The notes under the pieces are model-generated. The model had not been told where the DNA came from and did no database searches. It saw nothing but the letters and a program-made list of their open reading frames with translations. A stretch of DNA of 64,000 nucleotides from Alkalihalobacillus sp047302405. GTDB lineage: Bacteria > Bacillota > Bacilli > Bacillales > Bacillaceae_D. Made by a program: the position numbers and the translations under genes. The stretch lies in assembly GCF_047302405.1 (NCBI RefSeq), contig NZ_CP154853.1:496001-560000 (forward strand), in the 5' to 3' direction. Shown one piece after another: positions 8,464 to 17,770 of the stretch. Within the stretch, counting starts at the first letter, position 1. Each line of letters opens with the position of its first letter.

Positions 8464-9357
8464 CTCAACTTTCGCAGCGTATAATTGACCCTTAACCGTT
8501 GATAGAGATTAACTTTAGGGCGATACAAGACTCAAATTGACTTTACATGAACGGTTCAATCGTTGACAGTCTGAACACATCTCTTCGTAGGCTGTTGAAG
8601 GAAACTGTTCACTAAAATGAAGCTCTTCGGCTAGTCGCTACCAAAACATACTCCGCGTCCTTGCCGAGAACCTGGCGAGCCTCCTCGGTACACCTGTGGG
8701 GTCTCGCTCCACGGTTTATTCCTGCGGGAGTCTCCGTATGGTTTTGTCCGCTAAGTGTAGGGGAGAGGCTTGATGATATTGCTTTTTCCAAATCAGCTAT
8801 TTCTAACGCAGAAGGACCTTCTTCTTCCCTTTGTTGGTTATGGAACTAAATAGGTCGTTGCCACCTATTTTTTTCCTAAGTCTGTAGTCATCAAAAGACA
8901 GGATAAACAAGCTCGATCATCTAGCTAATGTACAGAGCATCCACAATGATTTGTTTACAACTGTAACGGATTTAGTCATGGAAAGAGAAAAATCATTCTC
9001 AAGCTAATGTACGTTGAAGTAATGACTATTTTTTTATTCAATAAGAAAACCGAACCTAGATTCGATTCCATTATCTAGCGGACAAACAGACACGGAGACT
9101 CCCGCAGGAATAAACCGTCCAATGAGACCCCGCAAGCGTGAAACGCTGAGGAGGCTCATGAGGTTCTCGGCAAGGACGCGGAGTGTCTGTTTGGGAGCGA
9201 CCGCCGGAGGGCCTATTATTATTTTCTTAATGCGCAGTTTATCCGTTTGGTGTGATAGTACGTTCTCGCTTTTCAAACGTGTCAAGGGCATTTGTTTAAG
9301 AGCTTCCCTTTCGCTCTGCCAACTAGTTGAACGGATTTTCTTGATGCGAAAGTTGAG
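8464..9357. mobile_element. 894-bp TIR element with nested inverted GC-rich repeats (long copy)
   Basis: Bounded by the same 13-bp TIRs as the 308-bp element: CTCAACTTTCGCA at 8464-8476 and TGCGAAAGTTGAG at 9345-9357. It is inverted relative to that copy. The outer ~165 bp (left) and ~150 bp (right) match the short copy closely. The middle contains two long inverted arms (about 8640-8757 and 9076-9200) of the GC-rich repeat type, sharing blocks such as CTCCGCGTCCTTGCCGAGAA and GGTTTATTCCTGCGGGAG. About 320 bp of unidentified sequence lies between the arms. No intact transposase is seen; short ORFs inside do not resemble known proteins. Confidence 0.7.
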
Positions 9358-9472
9358 TAATTCGTAATTCGTTCAGTTTGAGAAAGAAGTCAGTACCTCA
9401 TCCGAATGCTTCGTAATATGTGGAGATTTATACGGTTGCTGTTTCTTTTATGTTGGAGAAGCTCCTTTTTAA

Positions 9473-9503
9473 TGCATGTCTTTGTAAACATTAGAAAATA
9501 CTA
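9473..9503 (+). promoter_or_regulatory. Possible sigma-G promoter of the ger operon
   Basis: TGCATG, 18-bp spacer, AATACTA. This is close to the forespore sigma-G consensus (TGAATA / CATACTA) and sits 22 bp upstream of the first ORF. Forespore expression is expected for germinant receptors. Tentative, from pattern matching only. Confidence 0.35.
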
Positions 9504-9525
9504 ACAAGAAGGGGTGAGGAAGGTT

Positions 9526-9711
9526 ATGGAAGAGGTTTTAGAGCGAATATTAGGTTTTTTACCAACAAGATCAACCGTTTGGGGTGCTGTGACGATCTCA
9601 ATATTGATTTGGGCCGTTCAATATCTCAACCAAATCGTATATCGTGTATTCGAGTTACCGTGGCAGAAGAAGAAAAATCAAGAGATGCGAAAGGCAGCTT
9701 TGAAAGAGTAA
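9526..9711 (+). CDS. Small membrane protein at the head of the ger operon
   Basis: A 61-aa product (MEEVLERILGFLP...) with one clear hydrophobic segment at about residues 16-36 and a strongly basic tail (PWQKKKNQEMRKAALKE). The start is the ATG after GAGGAAGG; the upstream in-frame GTG at 9514 lacks spacing. It lies 69 bp before the B-subunit gene. Several Bacillus ger operons carry a small membrane D-type subunit that modulates germination. This may be a counterpart, but the sequence is not recognisably the same, so that role is inference from context. Confidence 0.6.
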   Translation: MEEVLERILGFLPTRSTVWGAVTISILIWAVQYLNQIVYRVFELPWQKKKNQEMRKAALKE

Positions 9712-9780
9712 AAAGTTAGCACTAAAATGCAAGAATAGAGAAGCTACTAATTAACATAGGTCGATTTTTGGAGAGTGAAT

Positions 9781-10908
9781 ATGAAGAATCTTATCAATTA
9801 CCAAATGTCACCACTTGAACTAATTATTACAATGACCTCCTTTATTTTTGGCGTAGGTATTCTGATATTGCCAAGAGGGTTGGCTCAAGACGTTGGAACA
9901 ACGGATGGTTGGCTCACTATATTAATATCAGGAGTCATTTCGATGATCATTGTCTATTTGTTTGTTCGGGTTCAAGTTCATTTTCCTGGACAAAATTATT
10001 TTGAATTTATTAATTTTGGAAAGATGAAAAAATGGCCATCAATGTTTTTAAGCCTATTATTTCTTCTTTACTTTTTTATATTAATTCCTTTCCAAGTACG
10101 TATTTTTGGGGTTGCTATAAAAATGTATTTATTAGACCAAACCCCTCTAGAGGTCATCATAGGTTCGATGTTAGTAGTCGTTTTTTATGCCGTTTCAAAA
10201 GGGGTTCAAGGAATTGTCCATATTAATTTAATGTATCTTCCTATTATATTATTTGTCCTTTTATTAGGTTTTGTTTTAAATGTTGGAGAGCTAAATCTAT
10301 CTACTTTTTTGCCTTTGTTTTCTGAAGGGATCATACCTGTCATAAAAGGGATTCCTGTAACCATGTATTCATTTATAGGGGTTTTTTGCCTCCTTTTTTT
10401 AATGGGGTCGTTGAAACCTTTACCGCTTCGTGCGTGGCAAATAAATATAGGGATGTTGATTGTTATTGTTATACACCTTCTCTATTTTCTTGTATCGGTT
10501 GCTATTTTTTCGTTGGAAGCTTTAAAGATAATAACATTTCCAACAATTGAATTATTCAAAGAAATTGAAGTGCCTGGTGGTTTTTTTGAGCGCATTGAAT
10601 CTGTTTTTATCACGATGTGGGTGATGTCTATTTTTACGACTCTTACGTTAGAAGTGATTATGGCTCAATTATTGATAAAAGGGGTTTTATTTAAGAAAAA
10701 GAAGAATCTGTGGGTAAGTGGTGTAATAGCTTTTCTGATTTATATGATGGCCTTTATACCAAGCTCAATCGTTGAACTTGCTAAAATGGGAGAATGGTCA
10801 GGATATATCGGGAGCATTGCGACAGGTTTTGCATTGCTATTTGGCTTTATGGCTGTTTGGCACAAAAATAAAAAACAGACAAACAGGTCATCATCAGCAG
10901 GTATGTAA
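9781..10908 (+). CDS. Spore germinant receptor B subunit (GerAB family)
   Basis: A 375-aa polytopic membrane protein of the GerAB/YndE family, an APC-superfamily-like subunit thought to bind the germinant in the spore inner membrane. It begins with the family-typical MSPLELIITMTSFIFGVGILILPRGLAQD and has about ten hydrophobic segments. The start is the ATG at 9781, five bases after GGAGAG; the GTG at 9775 overlaps the ribosome site. Next come the C subunit (23 bp later) and the A subunit. Placing B before A is unlike the canonical A-B-C order of gerA. The germinant cannot be predicted. Confidence 0.88.
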   Translation: MKNLINYQMSPLELIITMTSFIFGVGILILPRGLAQDVGTTDGWLTILISGVISMIIVYLFVRVQVHFPGQNYFEFINFGKMKKWPSMFLSLLFLLYFFILIPFQVRIFGVAIKMYLLDQTPLEVIIGSMLVVVFYAVSKGVQGIVHINLMYLPIILFVLLLGFVLNVGELNLSTFLPLFSEGIIPVIKGIPVTMYSFIGVFCLLFLMGSLKPLPLRAWQINIGMLIVIVIHLLYFLVSVAIFSLEALKIITFPTIELFKEIEVPGGFFERIESVFITMWVMSIFTTLTLEVIMAQLLIKGVLFKKKKNLWVSGVIAFLIYMMAFIPSSIVELAKMGEWSGYIGSIATGFALLFGFMAVWHKNKKQTNRSSSAGM

Positions 10909-10931
10909 CTTCAACATGATGGGGTGAGACG

Positions 10932-12119
10932 TTGAATAAGCTTTTCTTTTGTTTTATGATAATATCCATTTATTTCCTGAGCGGTTGCTGGGATCGATCA
11001 GAGATCGAAGAAATAGGATTTGTGAGTGGTATAGGACTTGACCCTGTAGAGGACTTTGAGAAGGAAGTGGAATCCTTACAAAGAGAAAATAAAAGCAAGG
11101 TTGATCATTTATTGAAAAGCACCTATCAGGTAGCCATCCCTAGTAATCTTATTCAAGAAAATGGAGGAGGTCAGGAAGAGCCCTTCTTTAATATTACGAC
11201 AACTGGGATGACAAATTTTAAAATGATAAGACAAATTGCCGCGAGGAGAAGCAGAGTTTTAAGTTTCGAACATATTAAAGTTATTATTATTAATGAGGAG
11301 TTGCTTCGTCATGAACATTTTTTAGAAAACCTATTGGATTTCTACCTTCGTGATCACGATATGCGAAGGCGCACTGATATAATCATTTCTACGGGAGCGG
11401 CAGAAGAGGTGTTACAAGATAAATTACCTCTAGAAGATATGCCATCGATTAGTATTAAGCATATTCGCGAAAATGAAGCTCGTGTTCCTGGGATGCTAGG
11501 TGAACGAACGATTGGTATGGTTCAACGGTTTGTGATGGGGAAAAATAGCTTTCTATTGCCACGTATTGTAAAAAGAGAAGGAAAGGATTTAAAAATAGGA
11601 GGTGCCGCCATTTTTTTTGGGAAGAATAATCAAATAATTGGATGGTTAGGGGATGAAGAGGTAAGTGGTTATAAAATGATTATGGGTGAATTTGGAGACA
11701 ATATTATTGAAGCAAATTATCAAGATGAAATGATTGTTTTTGATAATTCTGGTATGAAAACGAACATTGGTTATGAAAGAAAGGGAGAAAAGGATATTTT
11801 TAATGTGGAAATTAAGGCAGAAGGGTCATTAGGTGAGGTTTGGCTTGAGCATATAAACATAAATGACATGAGAGTAATGGAAGAATTGGAACGAGCATTT
11901 GAAGCTGAAATCCAATCAAAAGTAACTACTATTATTAAAAAAATGCAAGAGGAGTTTGCGGCAGATATTTTCGAATTTAATGAGAAAGTGAGGCAAAAAA
12001 ATTATCGATATTGGAAAACGGTGCAGGATGATTGGGATGGAGAAAATGGAATGTTTCAAAATGCTGATATAACAGTGAATCCGAAAGTGAAAATTAGACA
12101 CTATATGCTTGCTGAATGA
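10932..12119 (+). CDS. Spore germinant receptor C lipoprotein (GerAC family)
   Basis: A 395-aa lipoprotein of the Ger(x)C family, the peripheral C subunit of germinant receptors. The N-terminus is a short signal peptide ending in lipobox LSGC (Cys19), followed by WDRSEIEEIGFVSGIGLD, a family hallmark. The mature part has the N-terminal domain and the C-terminal Ger domain (roughly residues 220-390). The start is TTG after GGGGTGAG. It sits between the B and A subunit genes. Confidence 0.9.
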   Translation: MNKLFFCFMIISIYFLSGCWDRSEIEEIGFVSGIGLDPVEDFEKEVESLQRENKSKVDHLLKSTYQVAIPSNLIQENGGGQEEPFFNITTTGMTNFKMIRQIAARRSRVLSFEHIKVIIINEELLRHEHFLENLLDFYLRDHDMRRRTDIIISTGAAEEVLQDKLPLEDMPSISIKHIRENEARVPGMLGERTIGMVQRFVMGKNSFLLPRIVKREGKDLKIGGAAIFFGKNNQIIGWLGDEEVSGYKMIMGEFGDNIIEANYQDEMIVFDNSGMKTNIGYERKGEKDIFNVEIKAEGSLGEVWLEHININDMRVMEELERAFEAEIQSKVTTIIKKMQEEFAADIFEFNEKVRQKNYRYWKTVQDDWDGENGMFQNADITVNPKVKIRHYMLAE

Positions 12120-12149
12120 AAAGTTAAATTGAAAGGAATTTAAGCATAC

Positions 12150-13670
12150 ATGTTTAAGAAGAAATTGTTTAAAGCACTGCACAGGGCAACGGTTCGAAAA
12201 GGAAATGAATTCCCCCTTACTATTTCCAAAGACCTTCATGAAACAGTAGAATCGGTAAAAAAGATTCTAGGTGAAAGCTCTGATGTGATTCAACGAGATT
12301 TGCTAATAAATAAGAGTATAAAAGCATCCCTGTTTTTTATAGACGGATTATCAGATCAAGATAGTATCGAAGAAGACATCATTAAGCCATTGATTCAAAC
12401 ATTTGCTCATCAAGTTGACGGTTTGTCAGTTAAAGAATTAGTAAATGAACGGATTACACTTTCAAGTGAATCCATATTTGATACATTTGATGATGGTATT
12501 CTTTCGGTCATGAGCGGAGATTCGATGCTTGTTATTGATGGGTTTGAAAAACTAGTTATTTTTTCAACGAGAAAATTAGAAAAACGCTCGATTCAGGAAC
12601 CTCAAAGTGAGATTGTTGTACGGGGACCTAGAGACGGATTTGTCGAAGTACTTCAGTCAAACATTATGTTGATTCGAAGGCGTGTAAGGGATCCGAATCT
12701 AACTGTACAACGTGGTCAAATTGGGAGGAGATCAAAAACGGATTTTGCTTTACTTTATATGAAAGGTATAGCAAGTCCGACTTTGATTGACGAAGTGCGC
12801 TATCGGCTATCTTGTATCGATATAGATGAGGTAATTGAATCTGGAACAGTAGAACAGTTAATTGAAGATCATGTGTTATCTCCGTTTCCACAATTATTAG
12901 ATACAGAAAGACCGGATAAAGCTTCTAATGCTTTGATGAATGGTCAAGTGCTAATTGTCCTTGATAATACGCCTTATGTCTTAATCGCTCCAGTTGTATT
13001 AGAACAATTATTTAAGTCTCCTGAAGATTATTATGAACGCTGGCTTATTGGAACATTAATTCGAAACCTTCGTTTCATAGCAGCTCTAATCGCCTTATTA
13101 CTACCTGGATTATACATATCTATTGTTTCCTTTCATCAAGGGTTGATCCCAACAGCATTAGCTTTGTCCATTGCCGGAACGAGAGAAGGTGTTCCTTTTC
13201 CCTCATTTATTGAAGCGATTCTAATGGAGTTTACAATTGAGCTTTTACGGGAGGCAGGAGTTCGTTTACCTCGCCCGGTTGGACAGACCATTGGGATTGT
13301 TGGTGGTTTAGTTATCGGAGATGCTGCGGTTCGGGCAGGTATTGTGAGTCCGATTATGGTTATTGTGGTAGCGCTAACAGCGATTGCTTCTTTTGCGATT
13401 CCTTCCTATAGTGTCAGTATTTCTTTACGAATTCTGCGCTTTAGCATGATGATTGTTGCGTCTGTATTAGGTTTATATGGCATGATTTTGCTTTTTATTG
13501 TTATTAGTGTTCATCTTGTAGGTTTACGAAGTTTTGGTAGCTATTATACAGCACCATTTGCTCCATATCATTTTCCAAGTTGGCTTGATCTCTTTTTACG
13601 TGCACCAACTTCTGTTTTGCGGAGAAGGTCAGCAGAGCCTAAAACCGTGGATGATATAAAGCAAGTATAG
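12150..13670 (+). CDS. Spore germinant receptor A subunit (GerAA family)
   Basis: A 506-aa protein of the GerAA/SpoVAF family. The soluble N-terminal domain (about 1-300) carries VRGPRDGFVEVLQSNIMLIRRR and the repeated-fold segments typical of the family. The C-terminal half has about five membrane spans, including RFIAALIALLLPGLYISIVS and the AGTREGVPFP motif. It is the last gene of the four-gene ger unit. The cytosolic tail (RRRSAEPKTVDDIKQV) is basic. Together with B and C it should form an inner-membrane receptor complex. Confidence 0.92.
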   Translation: MFKKKLFKALHRATVRKGNEFPLTISKDLHETVESVKKILGESSDVIQRDLLINKSIKASLFFIDGLSDQDSIEEDIIKPLIQTFAHQVDGLSVKELVNERITLSSESIFDTFDDGILSVMSGDSMLVIDGFEKLVIFSTRKLEKRSIQEPQSEIVVRGPRDGFVEVLQSNIMLIRRRVRDPNLTVQRGQIGRRSKTDFALLYMKGIASPTLIDEVRYRLSCIDIDEVIESGTVEQLIEDHVLSPFPQLLDTERPDKASNALMNGQVLIVLDNTPYVLIAPVVLEQLFKSPEDYYERWLIGTLIRNLRFIAALIALLLPGLYISIVSFHQGLIPTALALSIAGTREGVPFPSFIEAILMEFTIELLREAGVRLPRPVGQTIGIVGGLVIGDAAVRAGIVSPIMVIVVALTAIASFAIPSYSVSISLRILRFSMMIVASVLGLYGMILLFIVISVHLVGLRSFGSYYTAPFAPYHFPSWLDLFLRAPTSVLRRRSAEPKTVDDIKQV

Positions 13671-13861
13671 GTCAAGGGAACTGTCCATTAAGTTACTACC
13701 AAAATAAGAAAAGTTAATTTTTGATTAAGCTTAAACCATTTTTTTCTTTATTTATTATTAAAAATGTATTCTTTTTTGGTATACTAATGGTGAAAATAGA
13801 GAAAAAGAGCTTGGGGAACCGTGAATGATCTCGTAGAAGAGAATGGCGGAGGAGATAGTAT

Positions 13862-14584
13862 ATGACACAGCGTTTATTAGTAGTGGATGATGAGGAGTCA
13901 ATTGCAACATTATTACAATTTAATTTGCAGCAATCGGGGTATGAGGTCGATACGGTGCATGATGGCGGGGCAGCTTTTAAAAAGGCAGAAAACGAAAAGT
14001 ATGATTTAATCGTTTTAGATTTAATGCTTCCTGTAATGGATGGTCTCGAAGTGTGTAAACAGTTAAGACAAAACAAAATTATGACACCAATTCTCATGCT
14101 CACAGCCAAGGATGATGAGTTTGATAAGGTACTTGGTCTAGAACTTGGGGCCGATGATTATATGACCAAGCCTTTTAGTCCAAGGGAAGTTGTCGCCAGA
14201 GTTAGAGCAATTTTACGAAGAGTAGCTCAACAAACCTCACCAGAACAGGTTGAACCTATCATGCAGAATGAGAAAATGACGGTAGGTGAGGTAGAGGTCT
14301 ATCCAGAAAATTATGAGGTCTATTATCAGGGTAAAGCAATCGACGTTACACCAAAGGAATTTGAATTGCTATTATATTTAATGAACCATAAAGGGCGTGT
14401 CTTAACAAGAGACCAGCTTCTGAATGCCGTTTGGAATTATGAATTTGTTGGAGATACAAGGATTGTTGATGTTCATATTAGTCATCTTCGTGAAAAGATT
14501 GAACCAAATACAAAAAAACCAATTTATATTAAAACGATTCGAGGACTAGGGTATAAATTAGAAGAGCCTCAATTAAATGGTTAA
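13862..14584 (+). CDS. phoP: Phosphate-response regulator PhoP
   Basis: A 240-aa OmpR-family response regulator for phosphate starvation. The receiver domain (1-120) has the acidic pocket DDEE, the phosphoacceptor Asp53 in VLDLMLPVMDG and the conserved Lys in LTAKDDE. The C-terminal winged helix (about 140-235) contains LTRDQLLNAVWNYEFVGDTR and IKTIRGLGYKLE. The start is an ATG after GGAGGAG. Its last 8 bp overlap phoR, so the two are translated together. A TATACT box at 13780-13785 may be part of a promoter. Confidence 0.95.
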   Translation: MTQRLLVVDDEESIATLLQFNLQQSGYEVDTVHDGGAAFKKAENEKYDLIVLDLMLPVMDGLEVCKQLRQNKIMTPILMLTAKDDEFDKVLGLELGADDYMTKPFSPREVVARVRAILRRVAQQTSPEQVEPIMQNEKMTVGEVEVYPENYEVYYQGKAIDVTPKEFELLLYLMNHKGRVLTRDQLLNAVWNYEFVGDTRIVDVHISHLREKIEPNTKKPIYIKTIRGLGYKLEEPQLNG

Positions 14585-16373
14585 GTTAAGATTTCGTTTA
14601 ATGGTTTCGGTCATGCTCACCATTTTGCTCGTTCTTGCAGGGCTTGGAGTGGCGATTGGACAATTATTTAAAGAGTTCCACCTTGATTACACGACTGAGA
14701 GGCTAGAAAATGATGCTAAACTTGTCGCTTTTCTTATCGAAGAGAATCGTCTTTTAGATGATAATATTCAAGAATTTACGAATAATGTTAGTCATGAATT
14801 AGATGTACGGGTGACGATTATTTTAAGTGATGGAGAAGTGATTGGAGAATCAAGTACAGACCCTGAACTAATGGAAAATCACCTTGAACGACCTGAAATT
14901 ATTGATTTGTTAACGAGAGAATCCGGAAAGCGAATTCGTTATAGTACCACTGTTGAAAATGAACTGTTGTATATGGCTGTTCCTATTATGGAAAGTTCAG
15001 AGAAAGTGGGAATTGTCCGCTTAGGTCTACCAACATCAGACATTCATGCGATGAACCGTAATATTTGGACCTTTTTAATTATTAGTTTTTCTTTAGCGGC
15101 AATCGTTATATTTTTAGTGATTTATCGGATCACTTCACAAATGATCCGTCCGATTGAAAGTGTGACAGATGTAGCTAACGAATTAGCTAAAGGGAATTTT
15201 AAAGCGAGGACGGTTGAAGGGAATCAAGATGAGATTGGTCAATTAACGAAATCAGTAAATGTATTAGCGAGCAATCTTGAACATATTACGAACAGGCATC
15301 AACTGCAAAAAGAACGAATGGAAACGTTGATTGAAAACATGGGCAGTGGTCTTATTTTAATTAATATGCGTGGTGATATATCATTAATTAATAAAACATG
15401 TCGCGATATTTTTCAAGAAAATACGGATAAATGGGATCATAAATTATACCATGATGTCATTGGACATAAAGAAATTATTCAACTCATTCAGTCTGTTTTT
15501 ATGACAGAAGAGAAAATTCGTAAACAAATCACATTTGATAAACATCTTGAGGTTAAACATTATGATGTTCATGGTGCACCCGTTATTAGTCATAAAGGAA
15601 GTTTTAAAGGGGTAGCCCTAGTCATGCACGATATTACAGAATTAAAGAAGCTAGAACAAGTTCGAAAAGACTTTGTGGCTAATGTTTCTCATGAGTTAAA
15701 AACACCGGTCACCTCGATTAAAGGTTTTAGTGAGACATTACTTGATGGGGCCATGCATGATGAAGCATACCGAGAAAAATTTCTTCATATCATTTGGAAG
15801 GAAAGTGAACGGTTGCAAGGGCTCATACATGACCTGCTTGAATTATCTAAAATCGAACAGCATATTTTTCAATTGAATTGGTCCAAGCTGAATATGGCTG
15901 TGGCAGTAGAAGAGGCTGTGACGCTCTTAAAAGAAAAAGCATCGGATAAGTCGATTCAACTAGAGATGCATCTTAAAGGTCATTTTGAATTGGAAGGTGA
16001 TTTTGAGCGGATCAAACAAATCGCGATTAATTTAATTAGTAATGCGATAACGTATACACCTTCTGAAGGGAAAATTGACGTGTATCTTACGGGCTATGAT
16101 GATTTCGTTGAGTGGAAAGTGGAAGACACTGGAATTGGAATAAGCGAGCAAGAGCAACCACGCATTTTTGAACGTTTTTACCGCGTTGACCGTGCGAGAA
16201 GCCGTAATTCAGGTGGAACAGGGCTTGGCTTAGCGATTGTTAAACATTTGGTCGAAGCTCATCATGCTCAAATTGAAGTGGAAAGTGAACTTGGGAAAGG
16301 AACCACTTTTTCAATGAAATTTAAAAGAAAACATGAAGAGGATTGGGAACTCGATTTACGTGAGGGACAATAG
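14577..16373 (+). CDS. phoR: Phosphate sensor histidine kinase PhoR
   Basis: A 598-aa membrane sensor kinase partnered with PhoP. Order of parts: TM1 (about 8-29), extracytoplasmic sensor domain (30-158), TM2 (about 160-182), HAMP (183-236), PAS (about 245-355), HisKA with VSHELKTPVTSIKG (His near 372), then HATPase with an N-box (NLISNAITYTPSEG), VEDTGIGI and GGTGLGLAIVKHLVE. Length and architecture match B. subtilis PhoR. It overlaps phoP by 8 bp, as usual for this pair. Confidence 0.95.
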   Translation: MVKLRFRLMVSVMLTILLVLAGLGVAIGQLFKEFHLDYTTERLENDAKLVAFLIEENRLLDDNIQEFTNNVSHELDVRVTIILSDGEVIGESSTDPELMENHLERPEIIDLLTRESGKRIRYSTTVENELLYMAVPIMESSEKVGIVRLGLPTSDIHAMNRNIWTFLIISFSLAAIVIFLVIYRITSQMIRPIESVTDVANELAKGNFKARTVEGNQDEIGQLTKSVNVLASNLEHITNRHQLQKERMETLIENMGSGLILINMRGDISLINKTCRDIFQENTDKWDHKLYHDVIGHKEIIQLIQSVFMTEEKIRKQITFDKHLEVKHYDVHGAPVISHKGSFKGVALVMHDITELKKLEQVRKDFVANVSHELKTPVTSIKGFSETLLDGAMHDEAYREKFLHIIWKESERLQGLIHDLLELSKIEQHIFQLNWSKLNMAVAVEEAVTLLKEKASDKSIQLEMHLKGHFELEGDFERIKQIAINLISNAITYTPSEGKIDVYLTGYDDFVEWKVEDTGIGISEQEQPRIFERFYRVDRARSRNSGGTGLGLAIVKHLVEAHHAQIEVESELGKGTTFSMKFKRKHEEDWELDLREGQ

Positions 16374-16400
16374 GCTGAAAAGGATGGGGCTGTGCGATAA

Positions 16401-16440
16401 GGTCAAAAAATGAGCTTATGTGAACGGCCTCTTTTTGATC
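16401..16440 (+). terminator. Hairpin after phoR
   Basis: GGTCAAAAA / TTTTTGATC (9 bp, one G-T pair) with a 22-nt loop, 28 bp after the phoR stop. The right arm contains the T-run, so termination is plausible but weak. Confidence 0.4.
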
Positions 16441-16590
16441 TCATAGGAAAATAATGGACGATTTTTACAAATCATTTACATTGGCTTTATAAAGGGTTAA
16501 TGAGTGGAAGTTATACTTACTTTGAACGGTTCCCCTCAATGTTTGATTAGTGGAAATGAGCCATCTGATCACATTGAATTCCCTTTATTT

Positions 16591-16621
16591 GGCGAAAGCG
16601 TACAGGCTTTCGTCCTTTTTT
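16591..16621 (+). terminator. Terminator in the phoR-hflK gap
   Basis: GGCGAAAGC and GCTTTCGTCC form a GC-rich stem (one bulge) followed by TTTTTT. It separates phoPR from hflKC. The other bases between 16441 and 16590 hold nothing I can identify. Confidence 0.75.
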
Positions 16622-16713
16622 GGTGAGATGTAATAGAAGTTTCATAAAATTAGGGGAAATCTTTGCATCTTAATGTGATAGGATAGAAAGTAGTAAAATC
16701 TTATGTAAAAGAT

Positions 16714-16742
16714 TGAAACTTTTTGCATAAGTATTTCGTATA
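16714..16742 (+). promoter_or_regulatory. Sigma-W-type promoter of hflKC
   Basis: TGAAAC (16714-16719), 17-bp spacer, CGTATA (16737-16742). This is an exact match to the ECF sigma-W consensus (TGAAAC / CGTA), 33 bp before hflK. It suggests that hflKC responds to envelope stress. Confidence 0.7.
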
Positions 16743-16774
16743 GAAAGAGAACATAGAAAGAGAGGGGAATAAAG

Positions 16775-17770
16775 ATGACGATCAAACAATTAGTTATGGG
16801 TTTCGCCTCCCTAATTGTTGTAGCGGTGCTCGGTTTATTTTTAATCACAGGTTGGTACATAGTGGATGAATCTGAACAAGCGGCTGTTATTACATTCGGG
16901 AAAGTTGAGGAGACTGTCACTGAGCCAGGTCTAAAGTTTAAATTGCCGTGGCCAATTCAAAAAGTCGAAATTTTATCAAGGGGTACTTATAATCTACAAG
17001 TGGGCTACCAAGAAGAAGGTGGCGAAGTTGTTGAATTTACAAATGAAGCAAAAATGATTACCGGAGATGAATTTATTGTTTTTGCCGATTTAGCTGTTCA
17101 ATGGAGAATTAGTGATCCTGAGCAATTTTTATTTAGTACAAAAGAACCAGAAAGGGTTTTATATAATGCTGCCTCGGCCTCTTTAAGAGGAGTCATTGGA
17201 AGTGCTAATATTGATGATGCTTTGACCGATCAGCGTCCTGAAATTGAAGCAAGAGTGTTCGAAAACCTTGTTGAATTAATTGATATTTATCAAATTGGAA
17301 TTAGCATTCAAGATGTTAAATTACAAGATGTTGAACTACCAACTCAAGAGGTTCGTCGTGCTTTTACAGAGGTAACGGATGCCCGTGAAGAACGTTTAAC
17401 CAAAATTAATGAAGCACGAAAATATGAAAATCAGAAAATGAATGAGGCTGAAGGGGAAAAAGATGCGGTTATTTCTCGAGCTGAAGGTCAAAAAACAGAG
17501 CGAATCGAGCGTGCTCGTGGAGACGTAGCTCATTTTGATGCTCTTTATACCGAATATTTAGTAAATCCTGGTGTAACGAGACAACGCTTACTATTAGAGA
17601 CACTAGAACAAGTCTTACCTCATACTGATATTTATATTATGGATAGCAATAACGATACGATAAATTACTTACCAATTCGACCAATTGAGAGTGGAAATAA
17701 TAGTAGTGCATCTAATCCGCCACCTCTAAACAACACTGAAGATGAAGGAGGTTCTGAAAACGATGAGTGA
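16775..17770 (+). CDS. hflK: SPFH-domain membrane protein HflK
   Basis: A 331-aa HflK-type SPFH (stomatin/prohibitin/flotillin/HflKC) protein. There is one N-terminal TM (about 5-27), then the SPFH domain beginning VDESEQAAVITFGKVEETV, a charged helical region (EARKYENQKMNEAEGEKDAV) and an acidic Ser/Asn/Pro-rich tail. In E. coli, HflK and HflC form a large complex that controls the FtsH protease. B. subtilis lacks this pair. The start is an ATG after AGAGAGGGG. Its stop overlaps the start of hflC by 8 bp. Confidence 0.9.
   Translation: MTIKQLVMGFASLIVVAVLGLFLITGWYIVDESEQAAVITFGKVEETVTEPGLKFKLPWPIQKVEILSRGTYNLQVGYQEEGGEVVEFTNEAKMITGDEFIVFADLAVQWRISDPEQFLFSTKEPERVLYNAASASLRGVIGSANIDDALTDQRPEIEARVFENLVELIDIYQIGISIQDVKLQDVELPTQEVRRAFTEVTDAREERLTKINEARKYENQKMNEAEGEKDAVISRAEGQKTERIERARGDVAHFDALYTEYLVNPGVTRQRLLLETLEQVLPHTDIYIMDSNNDTINYLPIRPIESGNNSSASNPPPLNNTEDEGGSENDE

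Noticed and set aside
8661..9367. Short ORFs (62-85 codons) within the 894-bp element
   Set aside because: No recognisable transposase motifs, no ribosome sites, and they overlap the inverted GC-rich repeats on both strands.
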